Shown here in pieces: positions 7,775 through 16,647 of a DNA stretch of 64,000 nt. Position numbers and translations under genes: made by a program. Position 1 is the stretch's first letter. Every line of letters begins with the position of its first letter. Source of the DNA: Jeotgalicoccus saudimassiliensis (GTDB taxonomy: Bacteria > Bacillota > Bacilli > Staphylococcales > Salinicoccaceae); assembly GCF_000756715.1 (NCBI RefSeq), contig NZ_CCSE01000001.1, positions 558,001 to 622,000 on the forward strand, read 5' to 3'. The notes under the pieces are model-generated. The model made no database searches and was not told where the DNA came from. It was given only the letters and a program-made list of their open reading frames with translations.

Positions 7775-9658
7775 ATGGGACAGATTCACGTGCTGCCCGC
7801 TCATATACAAAATAAAATCGCAGCTGGTGAAGTTGTCGAGCGTCCAAGTTCAATCGTCAAGGAGATTGTTGAAAACTCGCTCGACGCCGGCTCCACTGTC
7901 GTTGAAGTATTCATTAAAAACAGCGGCATGGAATCGATAAAAGTTGTCGACAACGGCCACGGTATCGATTATGAGGACCGTACACTGCTTTTTGAAAGAC
8001 ATGCGACGAGTAAAATTGATACAGCCTACGAGCTGTTTGAAATCCGTTCACTCGGTTTCCGCGGTGAGGCGCTTGCGAGTATCGGTGCAGTTTCAAAAGT
8101 AACGCTTGAGAGCATGCAGGGCGATTCAACACCGTTTAAAATTGTGTACAGCGGCGGGAAATACGATGAGGATACCGTCTGGCATGAACGCCGCGGGACG
8201 ATTATTGAAATTGAAGATTTGTTCTTTAATACGCCTGCACGGTTAAAATATATTAAAAATCTGCGCACTGAAGCGGGAAAGATTATCGATATTATGCAGC
8301 GCATGGCGCTGAATTACCCGGAAGTCAGCTTCCGTCTCGTATTTGACGGCAAAGACCGCTTTAAAACTACGGGGAACGGCAACTTAAAAGAAGTCATTAA
8401 TATTCTTTACGGCATCCAGGTATCAAGTAATACGCTGGAAGTTCACGCCGAAAGTCCGGACTATACGATTGACGGTTATATCGTAAGACCCGAAGTCACG
8501 CGGAGCAACCGCAACTACATTAACTTAAGCATCAACAACAGACACGTCCGGCACTTTAAATTATCACAGAGTATTATTAACGCATATCACACGCTGCAGC
8601 CGAAAGACAAATACCCGCTCGCATTTTTAAACATCAGGATGGATCCGAAACTGATCGATGTTAACGTGCATCCGTCAAAAGTCGAAGTGAAACTGTCGAA
8701 AGAGACGGAACTATTAAAGCTGATGGAAGCTGCAGTAAAAGAAGCACTGATGGAAACTGAACTGATTCCGGAAGTGGCGCACAGAAAACCGAAGCAGCAA
8801 AAACCGGAACAAAGCGCAATCGACTTTACAGAACGCCACGATAAAATAAGAGAGCATATCGATACGTATGAGCCGCCTGCACGTCAGCTGCCGAAACAGA
8901 CGTTTACTGAACCTCGTAAAGAAACCGAAAAAGAGCAAATGACCCGCCGGCGTGTTACAGAAAAACCGGAAACAACGTATACAAGTCCGTTCAAACAGAC
9001 TGAAAAAATACAGCCGCAGCCAAAACAGAAAGATACACCATCATTCGCCGGGCATGAACCGCTGCCTGAAAAAGAGAAGCTGCCTTACCTTGAAATAATC
9101 GGTCAGCTGCATGGTACGTATATTATTATGCAGAATGAAACAGGCATGTATTTAATGGACCAGCACGCTGCGCAGGAACGTATTAAGTACGAATATATTT
9201 ACGCGAACATCATCAAAGAAGCTGACGGTATACCGCTCCTGATTCCGTATACGTTTGAGTTCAGTTTTGACGATGTGATTACAATCGATGAGAAACTGGC
9301 TGAACTGCAGTCGCTCGGTTTTGATATCGAAAAAAGCGGCATTAAGCAGTATACGGTATCCCGTTATCCGTCATGGATTAAAGCGGATAATCCGGAAGAA
9401 GATATTAACGATTTAATCGATTTTATCTCACAGACAGATAATTTTGATGTGAAGAAATACCGCGAGGAAATGTCGATTATGATGAGCTGCAAGCAGTCCA
9501 TTAAAGCGAATCACTACCTCGATAAAAACCAGATGGCGGCACTGCTTGAAGAACTCGGTAAGTGTTACTCACCGTATACGTGCCCGCACGGCCGGCCGGT
9601 AATTATTCACATGACAACGTACGAAATTGAAAGATTGTTCAACCGTATTATGAAGTAG
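7775..9658 (+). CDS. mutL: DNA mismatch repair endonuclease MutL
   Basis: This is a 627-aa protein with an N-terminal GHKL ATPase domain (IAAGEVVERP, NSLDAG, GFRGEAL), a proline/lysine/glutamine-rich linker (about 330-440) and a C-terminal dimerisation/endonuclease domain. The metal-binding motif DQHA-x2-E-x4-E is intact (D462 to E473), and CPHGRP is near the end. This is therefore a nicking MutL, as in organisms lacking MutH. The ribosome binding site GGGGAGGG is 6 nt before ATG 7775, and only 3 bp separate it from mutS. Confidence 0.98.
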   Translation: MGQIHVLPAHIQNKIAAGEVVERPSSIVKEIVENSLDAGSTVVEVFIKNSGMESIKVVDNGHGIDYEDRTLLFERHATSKIDTAYELFEIRSLGFRGEALASIGAVSKVTLESMQGDSTPFKIVYSGGKYDEDTVWHERRGTIIEIEDLFFNTPARLKYIKNLRTEAGKIIDIMQRMALNYPEVSFRLVFDGKDRFKTTGNGNLKEVINILYGIQVSSNTLEVHAESPDYTIDGYIVRPEVTRSNRNYINLSINNRHVRHFKLSQSIINAYHTLQPKDKYPLAFLNIRMDPKLIDVNVHPSKVEVKLSKETELLKLMEAAVKEALMETELIPEVAHRKPKQQKPEQSAIDFTERHDKIREHIDTYEPPARQLPKQTFTEPRKETEKEQMTRRRVTEKPETTYTSPFKQTEKIQPQPKQKDTPSFAGHEPLPEKEKLPYLEIIGQLHGTYIIMQNETGMYLMDQHAAQERIKYEYIYANIIKEADGIPLLIPYTFEFSFDDVITIDEKLAELQSLGFDIEKSGIKQYTVSRYPSWIKADNPEEDINDLIDFISQTDNFDVKKYREEMSIMMSCKQSIKANHYLDKNQMAALLEELGKCYSPYTCPHGRPVIIHMTTYEIERLFNRIMK

Positions 9659-9669
9659 GGGGTTCTGAA

Positions 9670-10554
9670 TTGAAGATTTTAAACCGTACGATGAAAAATA
9701 AAGACAGGAGTATTTCAGTGACGCATTACGTTCCGGAGCGTCCGAAAGCAAGTATTCAAATACTGCACGGCATGGCGGAGCATAAGGACAGATATAAGGA
9801 ATTTTTAATGTATCTGGCGTTAAATGATATTCACTGCGTCATTCATAACCACAGGGGCCACGGCTGTGATGAAAAAAAGAGCAGTCTCGGCCATTTCAAT
9901 TCGTTTGATGAGCTGCTGGACGATGCGAGAATTGTCAGTACATCAATGCCAAAAGATGTGCCGCGTATCGGCCTTGGCCATTCCATGGGGTCTATTTTAC
10001 TCAGAAGACTCTTGACAGAAGATATTTACGATGCGGGGATTATCGTCGGCACCGGCAGTAAAGTCAAACTGTCCGATACTGTTGCCAACGTATTAATTCA
10101 GCCGCTGTCGAAACTGATCCCCAGTACGAAATCCAGGCTGATTAACAAATTGTCGTTTCTCGGGTATGACGGGAACTTTAAAGGTACAGTGAAAAACCGC
10201 TGGCTGTCAGCAGATGAGCATCACGTCCTTCAGTATAATACAGATCCGCATGCCGGTCAGAAAATGAGCGTCAGGGCGCTTGCTGAAATATTGAAAAATA
10301 TCCGTACGGTGGATACTTCAAAAACATTAAAGAAATACAAAAATATCCCTTACTTATTAATTGGCGGAATGGACGATCCGTTTTCTCATTTCGGCAGGGA
10401 TTATGAAATGTTAAACTGGCGTCTGCAGCGTCACTTTGACAATGTTCAGCTGGAACTGGTACCGAACGCACGCCATGAAGTACTGTTTGAGGAAAACAGG
10501 GGTGCAGTGTATTCTAATATCGTAAAATGGGTGAAACAAAATGTTGAAAAGTAA
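9670..10554 (+). CDS. Alpha/beta hydrolase, lysophospholipase / monoacylglycerol lipase family
   Basis: This 294-aa protein has a serine-aminopeptidase/Hydrolase_4 fold: an oxyanion segment ILHGMAEH, the nucleophile elbow GLGHSMGS (Ser105), an acid in GGMDDPF and a C-terminal His in ARHEVLF. It probably cleaves a lipid monoester; the true substrate is unknown. A hydrolase of this type sits between mutL and miaA in staphylococci as well. The TTG start at 9670 is supported by AGGGGG 7 nt upstream. The 3' end overlaps miaA by 14 bp, indicating translational coupling. No signal peptide is visible, so it should be cytoplasmic. Confidence 0.83.
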   Translation: MKILNRTMKNKDRSISVTHYVPERPKASIQILHGMAEHKDRYKEFLMYLALNDIHCVIHNHRGHGCDEKKSSLGHFNSFDELLDDARIVSTSMPKDVPRIGLGHSMGSILLRRLLTEDIYDAGIIVGTGSKVKLSDTVANVLIQPLSKLIPSTKSRLINKLSFLGYDGNFKGTVKNRWLSADEHHVLQYNTDPHAGQKMSVRALAEILKNIRTVDTSKTLKKYKNIPYLLIGGMDDPFSHFGRDYEMLNWRLQRHFDNVQLELVPNARHEVLFEENRGAVYSNIVKWVKQNVEK

Positions 10555-11449
10555 ATTACTAATATTAGTCGGTCCGACAGCAATCGGCAAAACAGCTCTA
10601 TCGATCGATATCGCAAAAAAATTTAATGCTGAAATTATAAGCGGCGACTCCATGCAGGTGTACAGAGGAATGGATATTGGGACCGGAAAAATTACACAGG
10701 ACGAAATGGACGGTGTGCCGCATCATATGATCGATATTTTGAATCCGGATGAGACTTTTTCAGTTTCAGATTTCCAGCAGCAGGTGGAACATCTCGTTAA
10801 AGATATCGAATCGAGAGGCAATATCCCGATGATTGCCGGCGGTACCGGCCATTACATTAAAGCGCTGATTGACGGTTATGAATTTAACGATGAAAACAGG
10901 GATGATATCGACCGTCTGACCGGGGAATTTGAATCGTGGACAGACGAAGCGCTGTTTAGCGAACTGACCAGACTTCAGCCGGATAATGAAATACATCCGA
11001 ATAACCGCAAGAGGATTATCCGTCAGCTTGTGAAGCAAAACCTTGATACAACAGAAAAGAAAGCGTATACACAAAAGCCGAAATATGATACATTCTTAAT
11101 AGGTCTCACAGCAGACAGAAGTGTGATATACGACCGGATTAACAAACGGGTGGCTGAAATGTTTAAAACAGGGCTTGTGGAAGAGGTAACCGGACTGCAG
11201 AATGACGGGCTGTCTAAAACAGCCGGACAGGCAATCGGCTATAAGGAGTTCCTGCCGTATTTTAAAGGGGAAGCAGAATTATCTGACGTGATGGAGCGCA
11301 TTCAGGCTCATTCTCGGCAGTATGCGAAGCGGCAGCTGACATTTTTCCGTAACCAGCTCGATGTAAATTGGTATGATATCGCACATTCAAACACAGATAT
11401 AATCTTTGAAGATATATATCAATTCTTACAAACAAAAGGGGAGAATTAA
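10541..11449 (+). CDS. miaA: tRNA dimethylallyltransferase MiaA
   Basis: This 302-aa protein has the P-loop GPTAIGKTAL (K17), then the family marks ISGDSMQVYRGMDIGTGK, VPHHMID and AGGTGHYI, and the RQYAKRQLTFFRNQ region that contacts tRNA. It adds dimethylallyl to A37 of tRNAs reading UNN codons. The start overlaps the upstream hydrolase by 14 bp, and its stop is immediately followed by the hfq start. The length is normal for the family. Confidence 0.97.
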   Translation: MLKSKLLILVGPTAIGKTALSIDIAKKFNAEIISGDSMQVYRGMDIGTGKITQDEMDGVPHHMIDILNPDETFSVSDFQQQVEHLVKDIESRGNIPMIAGGTGHYIKALIDGYEFNDENRDDIDRLTGEFESWTDEALFSELTRLQPDNEIHPNNRKRIIRQLVKQNLDTTEKKAYTQKPKYDTFLIGLTADRSVIYDRINKRVAEMFKTGLVEEVTGLQNDGLSKTAGQAIGYKEFLPYFKGEAELSDVMERIQAHSRQYAKRQLTFFRNQLDVNWYDIAHSNTDIIFEDIYQFLQTKGEN

Positions 11450-11638
11450 ATGAATTTGCAAGATTCGTTTCTAGGGGAGTACAAAGAATCAGGACAGGAA
11501 ATCACGGTATTTTTAATGAATGGTTTCCAGTTACAGGGGAAGATCAGCGACTTTGACAAGTATGTCGTTGAATTGGATTCAGAGGGGAAAGTTCAAATCA
11601 TATATAAGCACGCAATCAGTACATTTATTCGTGCATAA
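11450..11638 (+). CDS. hfq: RNA chaperone Hfq (short form)
   Basis: This is a 62-aa protein with the Sm1 motif (ITVFLMNGFQLQGKISDFD) and the Sm2-like YKHAIST near the C-terminus, so it is a minimal Hfq with almost no C-terminal tail. It forms hexamers that bind sRNAs and mRNAs, although its role in staphylococci is limited. ATG follows directly on the miaA stop, with AAGGGGAG inside the miaA end as ribosome binding site. Sm2 reads YKHAIST, the usual form. It is the last gene of the mutSL-miaA-hfq run. Confidence 0.95.
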   Translation: MNLQDSFLGEYKESGQEITVFLMNGFQLQGKISDFDKYVVELDSEGKVQIIYKHAISTFIRA

Positions 11639-11641
11639 GAA

Positions 11642-11670
11642 AAACATCCGGACAGTTTGTCCGGATGTTT
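11642..11670. terminator. Bidirectional terminator between hfq and glutathione peroxidase
   Basis: The 12-bp perfect stem AAACATCCGGAC/GTCCGGATGTTT has a short loop. It has T runs on both strands, between convergent genes. Confidence 0.93.
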
Positions 11671-11672
11671 TA

Positions 11673-12158
11673 TTATCCTGCGAGATATTTTTTAACATCT
11701 TCTTCGATATCAAGCGGTGATTTTTGCGGGGGATAGCGTTTAACCACCTTGCCCTCACGAGTCACGAGAAATTTAGTAAAGTTCCATTTTATTGAATTGG
11801 TAATTAAACCGGATTTGCCTTCAGTTAAGTATTTAAATAAAGGATGAATGTGTTCACCTTTAACATCTGTCTTTTCCATCACTTTATATGATACACCGTG
11901 CTGACTGCTGTATGCATCACGTGCTTCTGTTGCAGAACATGGTTCCTGGTTCATAAAGTTATTTGACGGGAATGCCAGTATTTCAAGGCCGATATCATTA
12001 TACTTTTTATATAACTTTTCAAGCTCATTGAGCTGACTGTTAAAGCCGCACTCACTCGCTGTATTAACAATCAGTACTACTTTTCCTTCCAGTTCATTCA
12101 TTTGAAAATGGTCGCCGTCTGCATCCTGTGCCGAGAGATCATAGAATGTGTGTTTCAT
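11673..12158 (-). CDS. Glutathione peroxidase-family thiol peroxidase
   Basis: This is a 161-aa Gpx fold with the peroxidatic Cys37 in NTASECGF, and Trp125/Asn126 in KWNFTKF. It reduces hydroperoxides, most likely with thioredoxin or bacillithiol in this group. The family motif FPCNQF reads FPSNNF (63-68), so the conserved catalytic Gln is Asn67 and the nearby Cys is Ser; Cys74 in EPC could be the resolving cysteine. The start at 12158 is ATGAAACAC, 7 nt after GGAGG; a longer frame exists but lacks a ribosome binding site. It converges on hfq and is divergent from hflX, an order shared with staphylococci. Confidence 0.9.
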   Translation of the reverse strand: MKHTFYDLSAQDADGDHFQMNELEGKVVLIVNTASECGFNSQLNELEKLYKKYNDIGLEILAFPSNNFMNQEPCSATEARDAYSSQHGVSYKVMEKTDVKGEHIHPLFKYLTEGKSGLITNSIKWNFTKFLVTREGKVVKRYPPQKSPLDIEEDVKKYLAG

Positions 12159-12274
12159 CCATGGTCCTCCTTTCCTGTTCACTTCGCATATTTTTCGTTA
12201 TTATAATATAGCCTTATTAATATTGTTGAAACATGATATTGTAATATTAAACAAAGAAACTGGAGGTGTCTGTC

Positions 12275-13504
12275 ATGGAAATGACACATACCGGAATAAT
12301 ACTTGCGACGAATACTGTACAAAACAAAGATGTTGAGTCGGAAGCCAGAGAGCTGAAAGAGCTCAGCGAGTCGATTGGTATAGAGATCATCGGCACACAC
12401 ATTCAGAACCGCACGATGATAGACAGAAAGAGCTATGTGGGAAGCGGATTTCTGGAAGAGGTCAAAATGCAGTATGAAGATATCGATTATGCAATCGTCA
12501 ACGATGAAATACTGGCAAGTCAGAACCGCAAAATAGAAAACATACTGGATACGAGTGTTATCGACCGTACACAGGTGATTCTCGATATATTCAGCCTGCG
12601 TGCGCAGTCAAAAGCAGGTAAGCTGCAGGTGGAGCTGGCGCAGCTGGAATATTTAGTGCCGCGCTTAAAAGGACAGGGCATTAATCTGTCGAGACTGGGG
12701 GCCGGAATCGGGACGAGAGGTCCGGGTGAGACGAAGCTTGAAACAGACCGCCGTCATATTAATTCCCGTATCAGTGATATTAAAAAACAGCTGGCAGTCG
12801 TTGAAGAGCACCGTTTAAGATACCGCGATAAGCGCCGTTCAAATCAGGTGACAAAGGTGTCTCTGATCGGTTATACGAACGCCGGCAAGTCGACGCTGTT
12901 TAACAAACTGACGAATGCGGAGACGATGCAGGAAGACAAGCTGTTTGCGACACTGGACCCGTTAACGCGTGAAATGGTCCTGCCGTCAGGATTTCAGTGT
13001 ATAATATCGGATACGGTCGGTTTTATCCAGAAACTGCCGACAACTTTAATCGAAAGCTTTAAATCAACGCTTGAAGAAGCGGCGGACAGTGATTTTATCA
13101 TTCATGTCATTGACAATAACGCACCGGATATTGTGAGTCAGTACGATACAGTGCTGGATTTAATTGATTCACTGGATATGAAGGATATTCCACAGCTGAT
13201 TCTGTTTAATAAGACAGATTTAAATGATAAGAAAAGACTGCTGCCGATGAAGCCGCATAAGTTTGTAAATATGAATATGCCGGCACAGGATATTTTAATG
13301 GATATCGAAAACTTTATGACGAAGACATTCGATGCGTATAATACGTCGATACCATTAGCGCGCCAGGATAAGCTTTACAGATTAAAAAGACAGACAATCG
13401 TTAAAGACGTGGAGCTTGATGAAGCGTCGGTTAACGTCAGCGGGTACGAACCTGCGGGTAATTTTGTAGAACGCATAGTAAAGAAGGATGACGACAGTGA
13501 ATAA
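12275..13504 (+). CDS. hflX: GTPase HflX, ribosome-associated
   Basis: This 409-aa protein has the N-terminal HflX domain (SKAGKLQVELAQLEYL and the glycine-rich GAGIGTRGPGETKLE), a coiled-coil, then the GTPase domain with GYTNAGKST (G1), DTVGFI (G3) and NKTD (G4). HflX splits stalled or stressed 70S ribosomes. I chose ATG 12275 because TGGAGGTG is 8 nt upstream; an upstream in-frame GTG overlaps that site. Its end overlaps the following ynbB start by 8 bp. The length is normal for Firmicutes. Confidence 0.95.
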   Translation: MEMTHTGIILATNTVQNKDVESEARELKELSESIGIEIIGTHIQNRTMIDRKSYVGSGFLEEVKMQYEDIDYAIVNDEILASQNRKIENILDTSVIDRTQVILDIFSLRAQSKAGKLQVELAQLEYLVPRLKGQGINLSRLGAGIGTRGPGETKLETDRRHINSRISDIKKQLAVVEEHRLRYRDKRRSNQVTKVSLIGYTNAGKSTLFNKLTNAETMQEDKLFATLDPLTREMVLPSGFQCIISDTVGFIQKLPTTLIESFKSTLEEAADSDFIIHVIDNNAPDIVSQYDTVLDLIDSLDMKDIPQLILFNKTDLNDKKRLLPMKPHKFVNMNMPAQDILMDIENFMTKTFDAYNTSIPLARQDKLYRLKRQTIVKDVELDEASVNVSGYEPAGNFVERIVKKDDDSE

Positions 13505-14750
13505 CGAAGAAAAAATCTTAAACATTATGAACGGTGCTGAAGAAGCACTTCAGCCGTATTTTAAAAAAAATAAGGATACTGCCTATAAAAACTTTAAAAA
13601 AGTAATGGCAGCATTTACCGAACACTCTGTAACGGAAAGTGACTTCAGCGGTACGACAGGATACGGTTATGACGATGTCGGCCGTGACAAGCTCGAAGAA
13701 ATATACAGAGATGTATTCAAAGCAGAAGATGCGCTTGTCCGTACACAGATTATTTCAGGGACACATGCTATCAGTCTTGTACTGCTGAGCCTGCTGAAAC
13801 ATGGAGATGAGCTCCTTTACATTACTGGACAGCCGTATGACACGCTTGAGAAAGTAATCGGCAACAGTGCTGCTGATGTCGGAAGCCTGCTTGAGATGGG
13901 TGTGACGTTTAATACAGTGGACCTTAAAGATGATCAGTTTGATACAGAAGCTGTCTTAAACAGTATCAGCGGCAAAACGAAAATTGTCGGTATTCAGCGG
14001 TCACGCGGCTATTCATCACGTAAATCGATGAATATTGATGAAATAGAAGAAGTTATAAAAACAATTAAAGACAAACATCCGGAAATCATTGTCTTCGTGG
14101 ACAACTGTTACGGTGAATTTGCTGAGACGAGAGAACCGCTTGAAGCGGGGGCGGATATTATGGCCGGTTCGTTAATTAAAAACCCGGGCGGCGGAATTGC
14201 GAAGATGGGCGGTTACGTTGCAGGGAAAGAAGAACTCGTGGAACGTGTGAGCTATCGTCTTACAGTGCCGGGAGTCGGTAAAGAGATGGGGGCGAGCCTG
14301 AACGCTCTGACTGATATGTATCAGGGCTTCTTTATGGCGCCGCATACTGTAATGGAGTCGATTAACGGTGCTTTAATGATGAGCTATGTGTTTGAACAGC
14401 TGAACATGAAGCCGTCACCGAGGTATACTGAGCCCCGTACGGATTTAATCCAGAGTGTATCATTCAACAACGAAGAAGAAATGATTACATTTACGCAGAT
14501 GATCCAGAAAGCAAGCCCGGTGAATGCGAGATTTATGCCGATTCCCGATTTAATTCCGGGATATCAGAATCCTGTAATTATGGCAGCAGGAACATTTGTG
14601 CAGGGCGCATCACTTGAACTGTCGGCAGACGGACCGGTCAGAGCGCCGTTTACAGTTTATGCACAGGGCGGACTGCATATTGAGCATGTAAAATATGCGC
14701 TGGAAATGTCTTTGACGGAACTGGCTGAGAAGAATATGATAGAACTATAA
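13497..14750 (+). CDS. ynbB: PLP-dependent protein of the YnbB / methionine gamma-lyase-like family
   Basis: This is a fold-type I PLP protein of about 417 aa in the Met_gamma_lyase/'aluminium resistance' family. Visible marks are SGTHAISL near residue 85, VFVDNCYGEF, and the Schiff-base Lys in AGSLIKNPGGGIAKMGGY. Its in vivo reaction is not settled. In staphylococci it follows hflX and precedes glnRA; here the polymer island comes next. I favour GTG 13497, which sits 8 nt after AAGAAGGA. The ATG at 13488 is in frame but falls inside that ribosome binding site, so the start is uncertain by three codons. Confidence 0.9.
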   Translation: MNNEEKILNIMNGAEEALQPYFKKNKDTAYKNFKKVMAAFTEHSVTESDFSGTTGYGYDDVGRDKLEEIYRDVFKAEDALVRTQIISGTHAISLVLLSLLKHGDELLYITGQPYDTLEKVIGNSAADVGSLLEMGVTFNTVDLKDDQFDTEAVLNSISGKTKIVGIQRSRGYSSRKSMNIDEIEEVIKTIKDKHPEIIVFVDNCYGEFAETREPLEAGADIMAGSLIKNPGGGIAKMGGYVAGKEELVERVSYRLTVPGVGKEMGASLNALTDMYQGFFMAPHTVMESINGALMMSYVFEQLNMKPSPRYTEPRTDLIQSVSFNNEEEMITFTQMIQKASPVNARFMPIPDLIPGYQNPVIMAAGTFVQGASLELSADGPVRAPFTVYAQGGLHIEHVKYALEMSLTELAEKNMIEL

Positions 14751-14765
14751 TGAATTGTGATGGAT

Positions 14766-14797
14766 AGGTGTCGCTATTGGATAGTGACACTTATTTA
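14766..14797 (+). terminator. Terminator after ynbB
   Basis: AGGTGTCGCTAT (14766-14777) pairs with ATAGTGACACTT (14781-14792) with one G-T pair, followed by an imperfect T run (ATTT). It is weak in U content, and its 3' arm contains the -35 of the next promoter. Confidence 0.6.
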
Positions 14798-14812
14798 AAT
14801 TAAGCGTATAAT
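14784..14812 (+). promoter_or_regulatory. Promoter of the polymer-export operon
   Basis: GTGACA (14784-14789), a 17-nt spacer and a perfect TATAAT (14807-14812). It lies 32 nt before the TagG-like gene. Confidence 0.72.
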
Positions 14813-14844
14813 TAACTTCGAAATTATAAATTGGAGCTTACCTA

Positions 14845-15654
14845 ATGAAAAATGTCTTTGCTTTACTAAAAGAAAACTTTGAGAACCTTCATTTAATATG
14901 GAAGTTAAGTCTCTATAATATAAAAGCGCAGTATGCAAACCATTATCTGGGGATACTGTGGGCGATACTGATGCCTGCAGCGCAGGTCGGAGTCTTCTAT
15001 GTGATTTTCGGACTCGGCCTAAGGGGGGACCGGGGCGATGTGCAGAACGTACCCTTCCTGGTTTACCTGATAACGGGTATTTTTGCCTTCAGCTTTATTT
15101 CAGGCTGTATAAATGCCGCGTCGAATGCGATCAGCAGCCAGATCGGGCTCGTGACTAAAATGAAGTTCCCGTCGAGTGTATTGTTATCTATGTCGATGGC
15201 GAATAATGTTATTACTTTTATGATTATGTCTGTTATCGTTCTCGTCATCAGTCTTGTTAACGGCTACTCGGAACCGCTGCATTACCTGGTCTGGTTTTAC
15301 TTTATGTTTGCGACCATTATTTTTACATACAGCATCGGTTTAATCATGTCGTCAGTTAATATACTCATCAGAGACTTTAAAAATATTCAGGCTAACGTCA
15401 TGAGAATGTTTTTCTTCATTACACCGATTTTCTGGGAACCGGCAGGACGTCCGCCGTTAATGGAAACGATTATGGCGTTTAACCCGCTGGCTTATCTCTT
15501 AATGACCTTCAGATATGCTCTGATATTTGACGGTCCGGCTTTTTACGGTGATGTTTCCGACCATATCTTCTTCTGGTCGATTACGCTCTTCCTGTTCTTT
15601 ATAGGAGTACAGGTGCATTACCGCTATAAAGACAGACTGGTGGATTACCTATAA
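14845..15654 (+). CDS. ABC-2 type polysaccharide/teichoic acid export permease (TagG-like)
   Basis: This is a 269-aa membrane protein with about six helices and the ABC-2 permease pattern: an amphipathic N-terminus, LWKLSLYNIKAQYANHYLG, GILWAILMPAAQVGVFYVIF, and ITPIFWEPAGRPP before the last helices. It belongs to the TagG/KpsM/Wzm family that exports wall teichoic acid, capsule or O-antigen. Its ATPase partner follows after 12 bp. Whether it is the housekeeping teichoic acid exporter or a second system for the island polymer cannot be decided here; its location at the head of the island argues for the latter or a shared role. Confidence 0.88.
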   Translation: MKNVFALLKENFENLHLIWKLSLYNIKAQYANHYLGILWAILMPAAQVGVFYVIFGLGLRGDRGDVQNVPFLVYLITGIFAFSFISGCINAASNAISSQIGLVTKMKFPSSVLLSMSMANNVITFMIMSVIVLVISLVNGYSEPLHYLVWFYFMFATIIFTYSIGLIMSSVNILIRDFKNIQANVMRMFFFITPIFWEPAGRPPLMETIMAFNPLAYLLMTFRYALIFDGPAFYGDVSDHIFFWSITLFLFFIGVQVHYRYKDRLVDYL

Positions 15655-15666
15655 AGGTGGATAATT

Positions 15667-16572
15667 ATGTATAAAGTTAAAGTAGAGAACGTCTCTAAAA
15701 TATATGATATTAATAGAAATCGCATAGCAAAAGTATTATCATTGCTGACTTTCGGTAAACTTTATAAGGCAAAACCATTTTATGCCTTAAGAGATATCGA
15801 TTTTGAAGTTAATGCAGGGGATTCTGTGGGTATATTGGGATTAAACGGTTCCGGTAAAACCACGCTGTCAGATTTAATCGCTGAAGCGACAGTCCCGTCC
15901 AAAGGTAAAATTCATATTAATGGACGTACTTCCTTAATTGCAATCAGTGCGGGACTGAATCAGGAACTGACCGGCGAAGAAAATATCCGTATCAAGTGTC
16001 TCATGCACGGCTTAAGTGAAAAGCAGATTGCAGACCGCTACGATGATATTTTGAAATTCAGCGAACTCGGTGAATTTATTAAGCAGCCGATTAAAAACTA
16101 TTCGAGTGGTATGAAGTCGAGATTGGGTTTTGCCATTGCGATTCATACTGATCCCGATATTTTAATTGTCGATGAAGCATTATCGGTCGGAGATGACACT
16201 TTCGCCAATAAATGTATCGACCGCATGCGCGACTTCCAGGAGCAGGGCAAGACGATTTTCTTTGTCTCCCATGCAACGGGACAGATCAGACAGTTCTGCA
16301 ATAAGGCAGTCTGGGTGCAATATGGCGAAATGAAACAGTTTGGGGACATGAAAGAAGTTACAAAAAGTTATGCCGAGTTTGTAAACCAGTATAAAAATCT
16401 TACAAAAGACGAGCAGATTGAATACAAAGATAAGATGGTAGGTATTCAGATGGAAGAGAGTCAGCATCTGGATCTGCCAAAAGAAAAGATAAATATGAAT
16501 AGTGTCGCCATCGGCACATTGCTGTTTTTGTTTATGATGCTCGGAATTGTGTTTCAGATATTTAGTTTGTAA
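15667..16572 (+). CDS. Polysaccharide/teichoic acid export ATPase (TagH-like)
   Basis: This 301-aa protein has an N-terminal ABC ATPase domain (residues 1-240). Walker A is LNGSGKTT (K64), the signature is NYSSGMKSRL and Walker B is ILIVDEALSVGD, all typical of the TagH/KpsT/Wzt group. A C-terminal extension ends in one predicted membrane helix (about 279-299, VAIGTLLFLFMMLGIVFQI). Bacillus TagH also has a membrane segment but a long extracellular tail, which is missing here. It pairs with the TagG-like permease upstream. AAAGGTGG precedes ATG 15667. Confidence 0.9.
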   Translation: MYKVKVENVSKIYDINRNRIAKVLSLLTFGKLYKAKPFYALRDIDFEVNAGDSVGILGLNGSGKTTLSDLIAEATVPSKGKIHINGRTSLIAISAGLNQELTGEENIRIKCLMHGLSEKQIADRYDDILKFSELGEFIKQPIKNYSSGMKSRLGFAIAIHTDPDILIVDEALSVGDDTFANKCIDRMRDFQEQGKTIFFVSHATGQIRQFCNKAVWVQYGEMKQFGDMKEVTKSYAEFVNQYKNLTKDEQIEYKDKMVGIQMEESQHLDLPKEKINMNSVAIGTLLFLFMMLGIVFQIFSL

Positions 16573-16647
16573 AGGTATGGTAAATTAGTATGAATATATG
16601 TAATATTGGGGTTCATACATTTAAGATTAGACATTAGGAGAATTTTC

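Noticed and set aside
13488-13496. ATG 13488 as the ynbB start
   Set aside because: The codon sits inside the AAGAAGGA ribosome binding site that fits GTG 13497. It remains possible.
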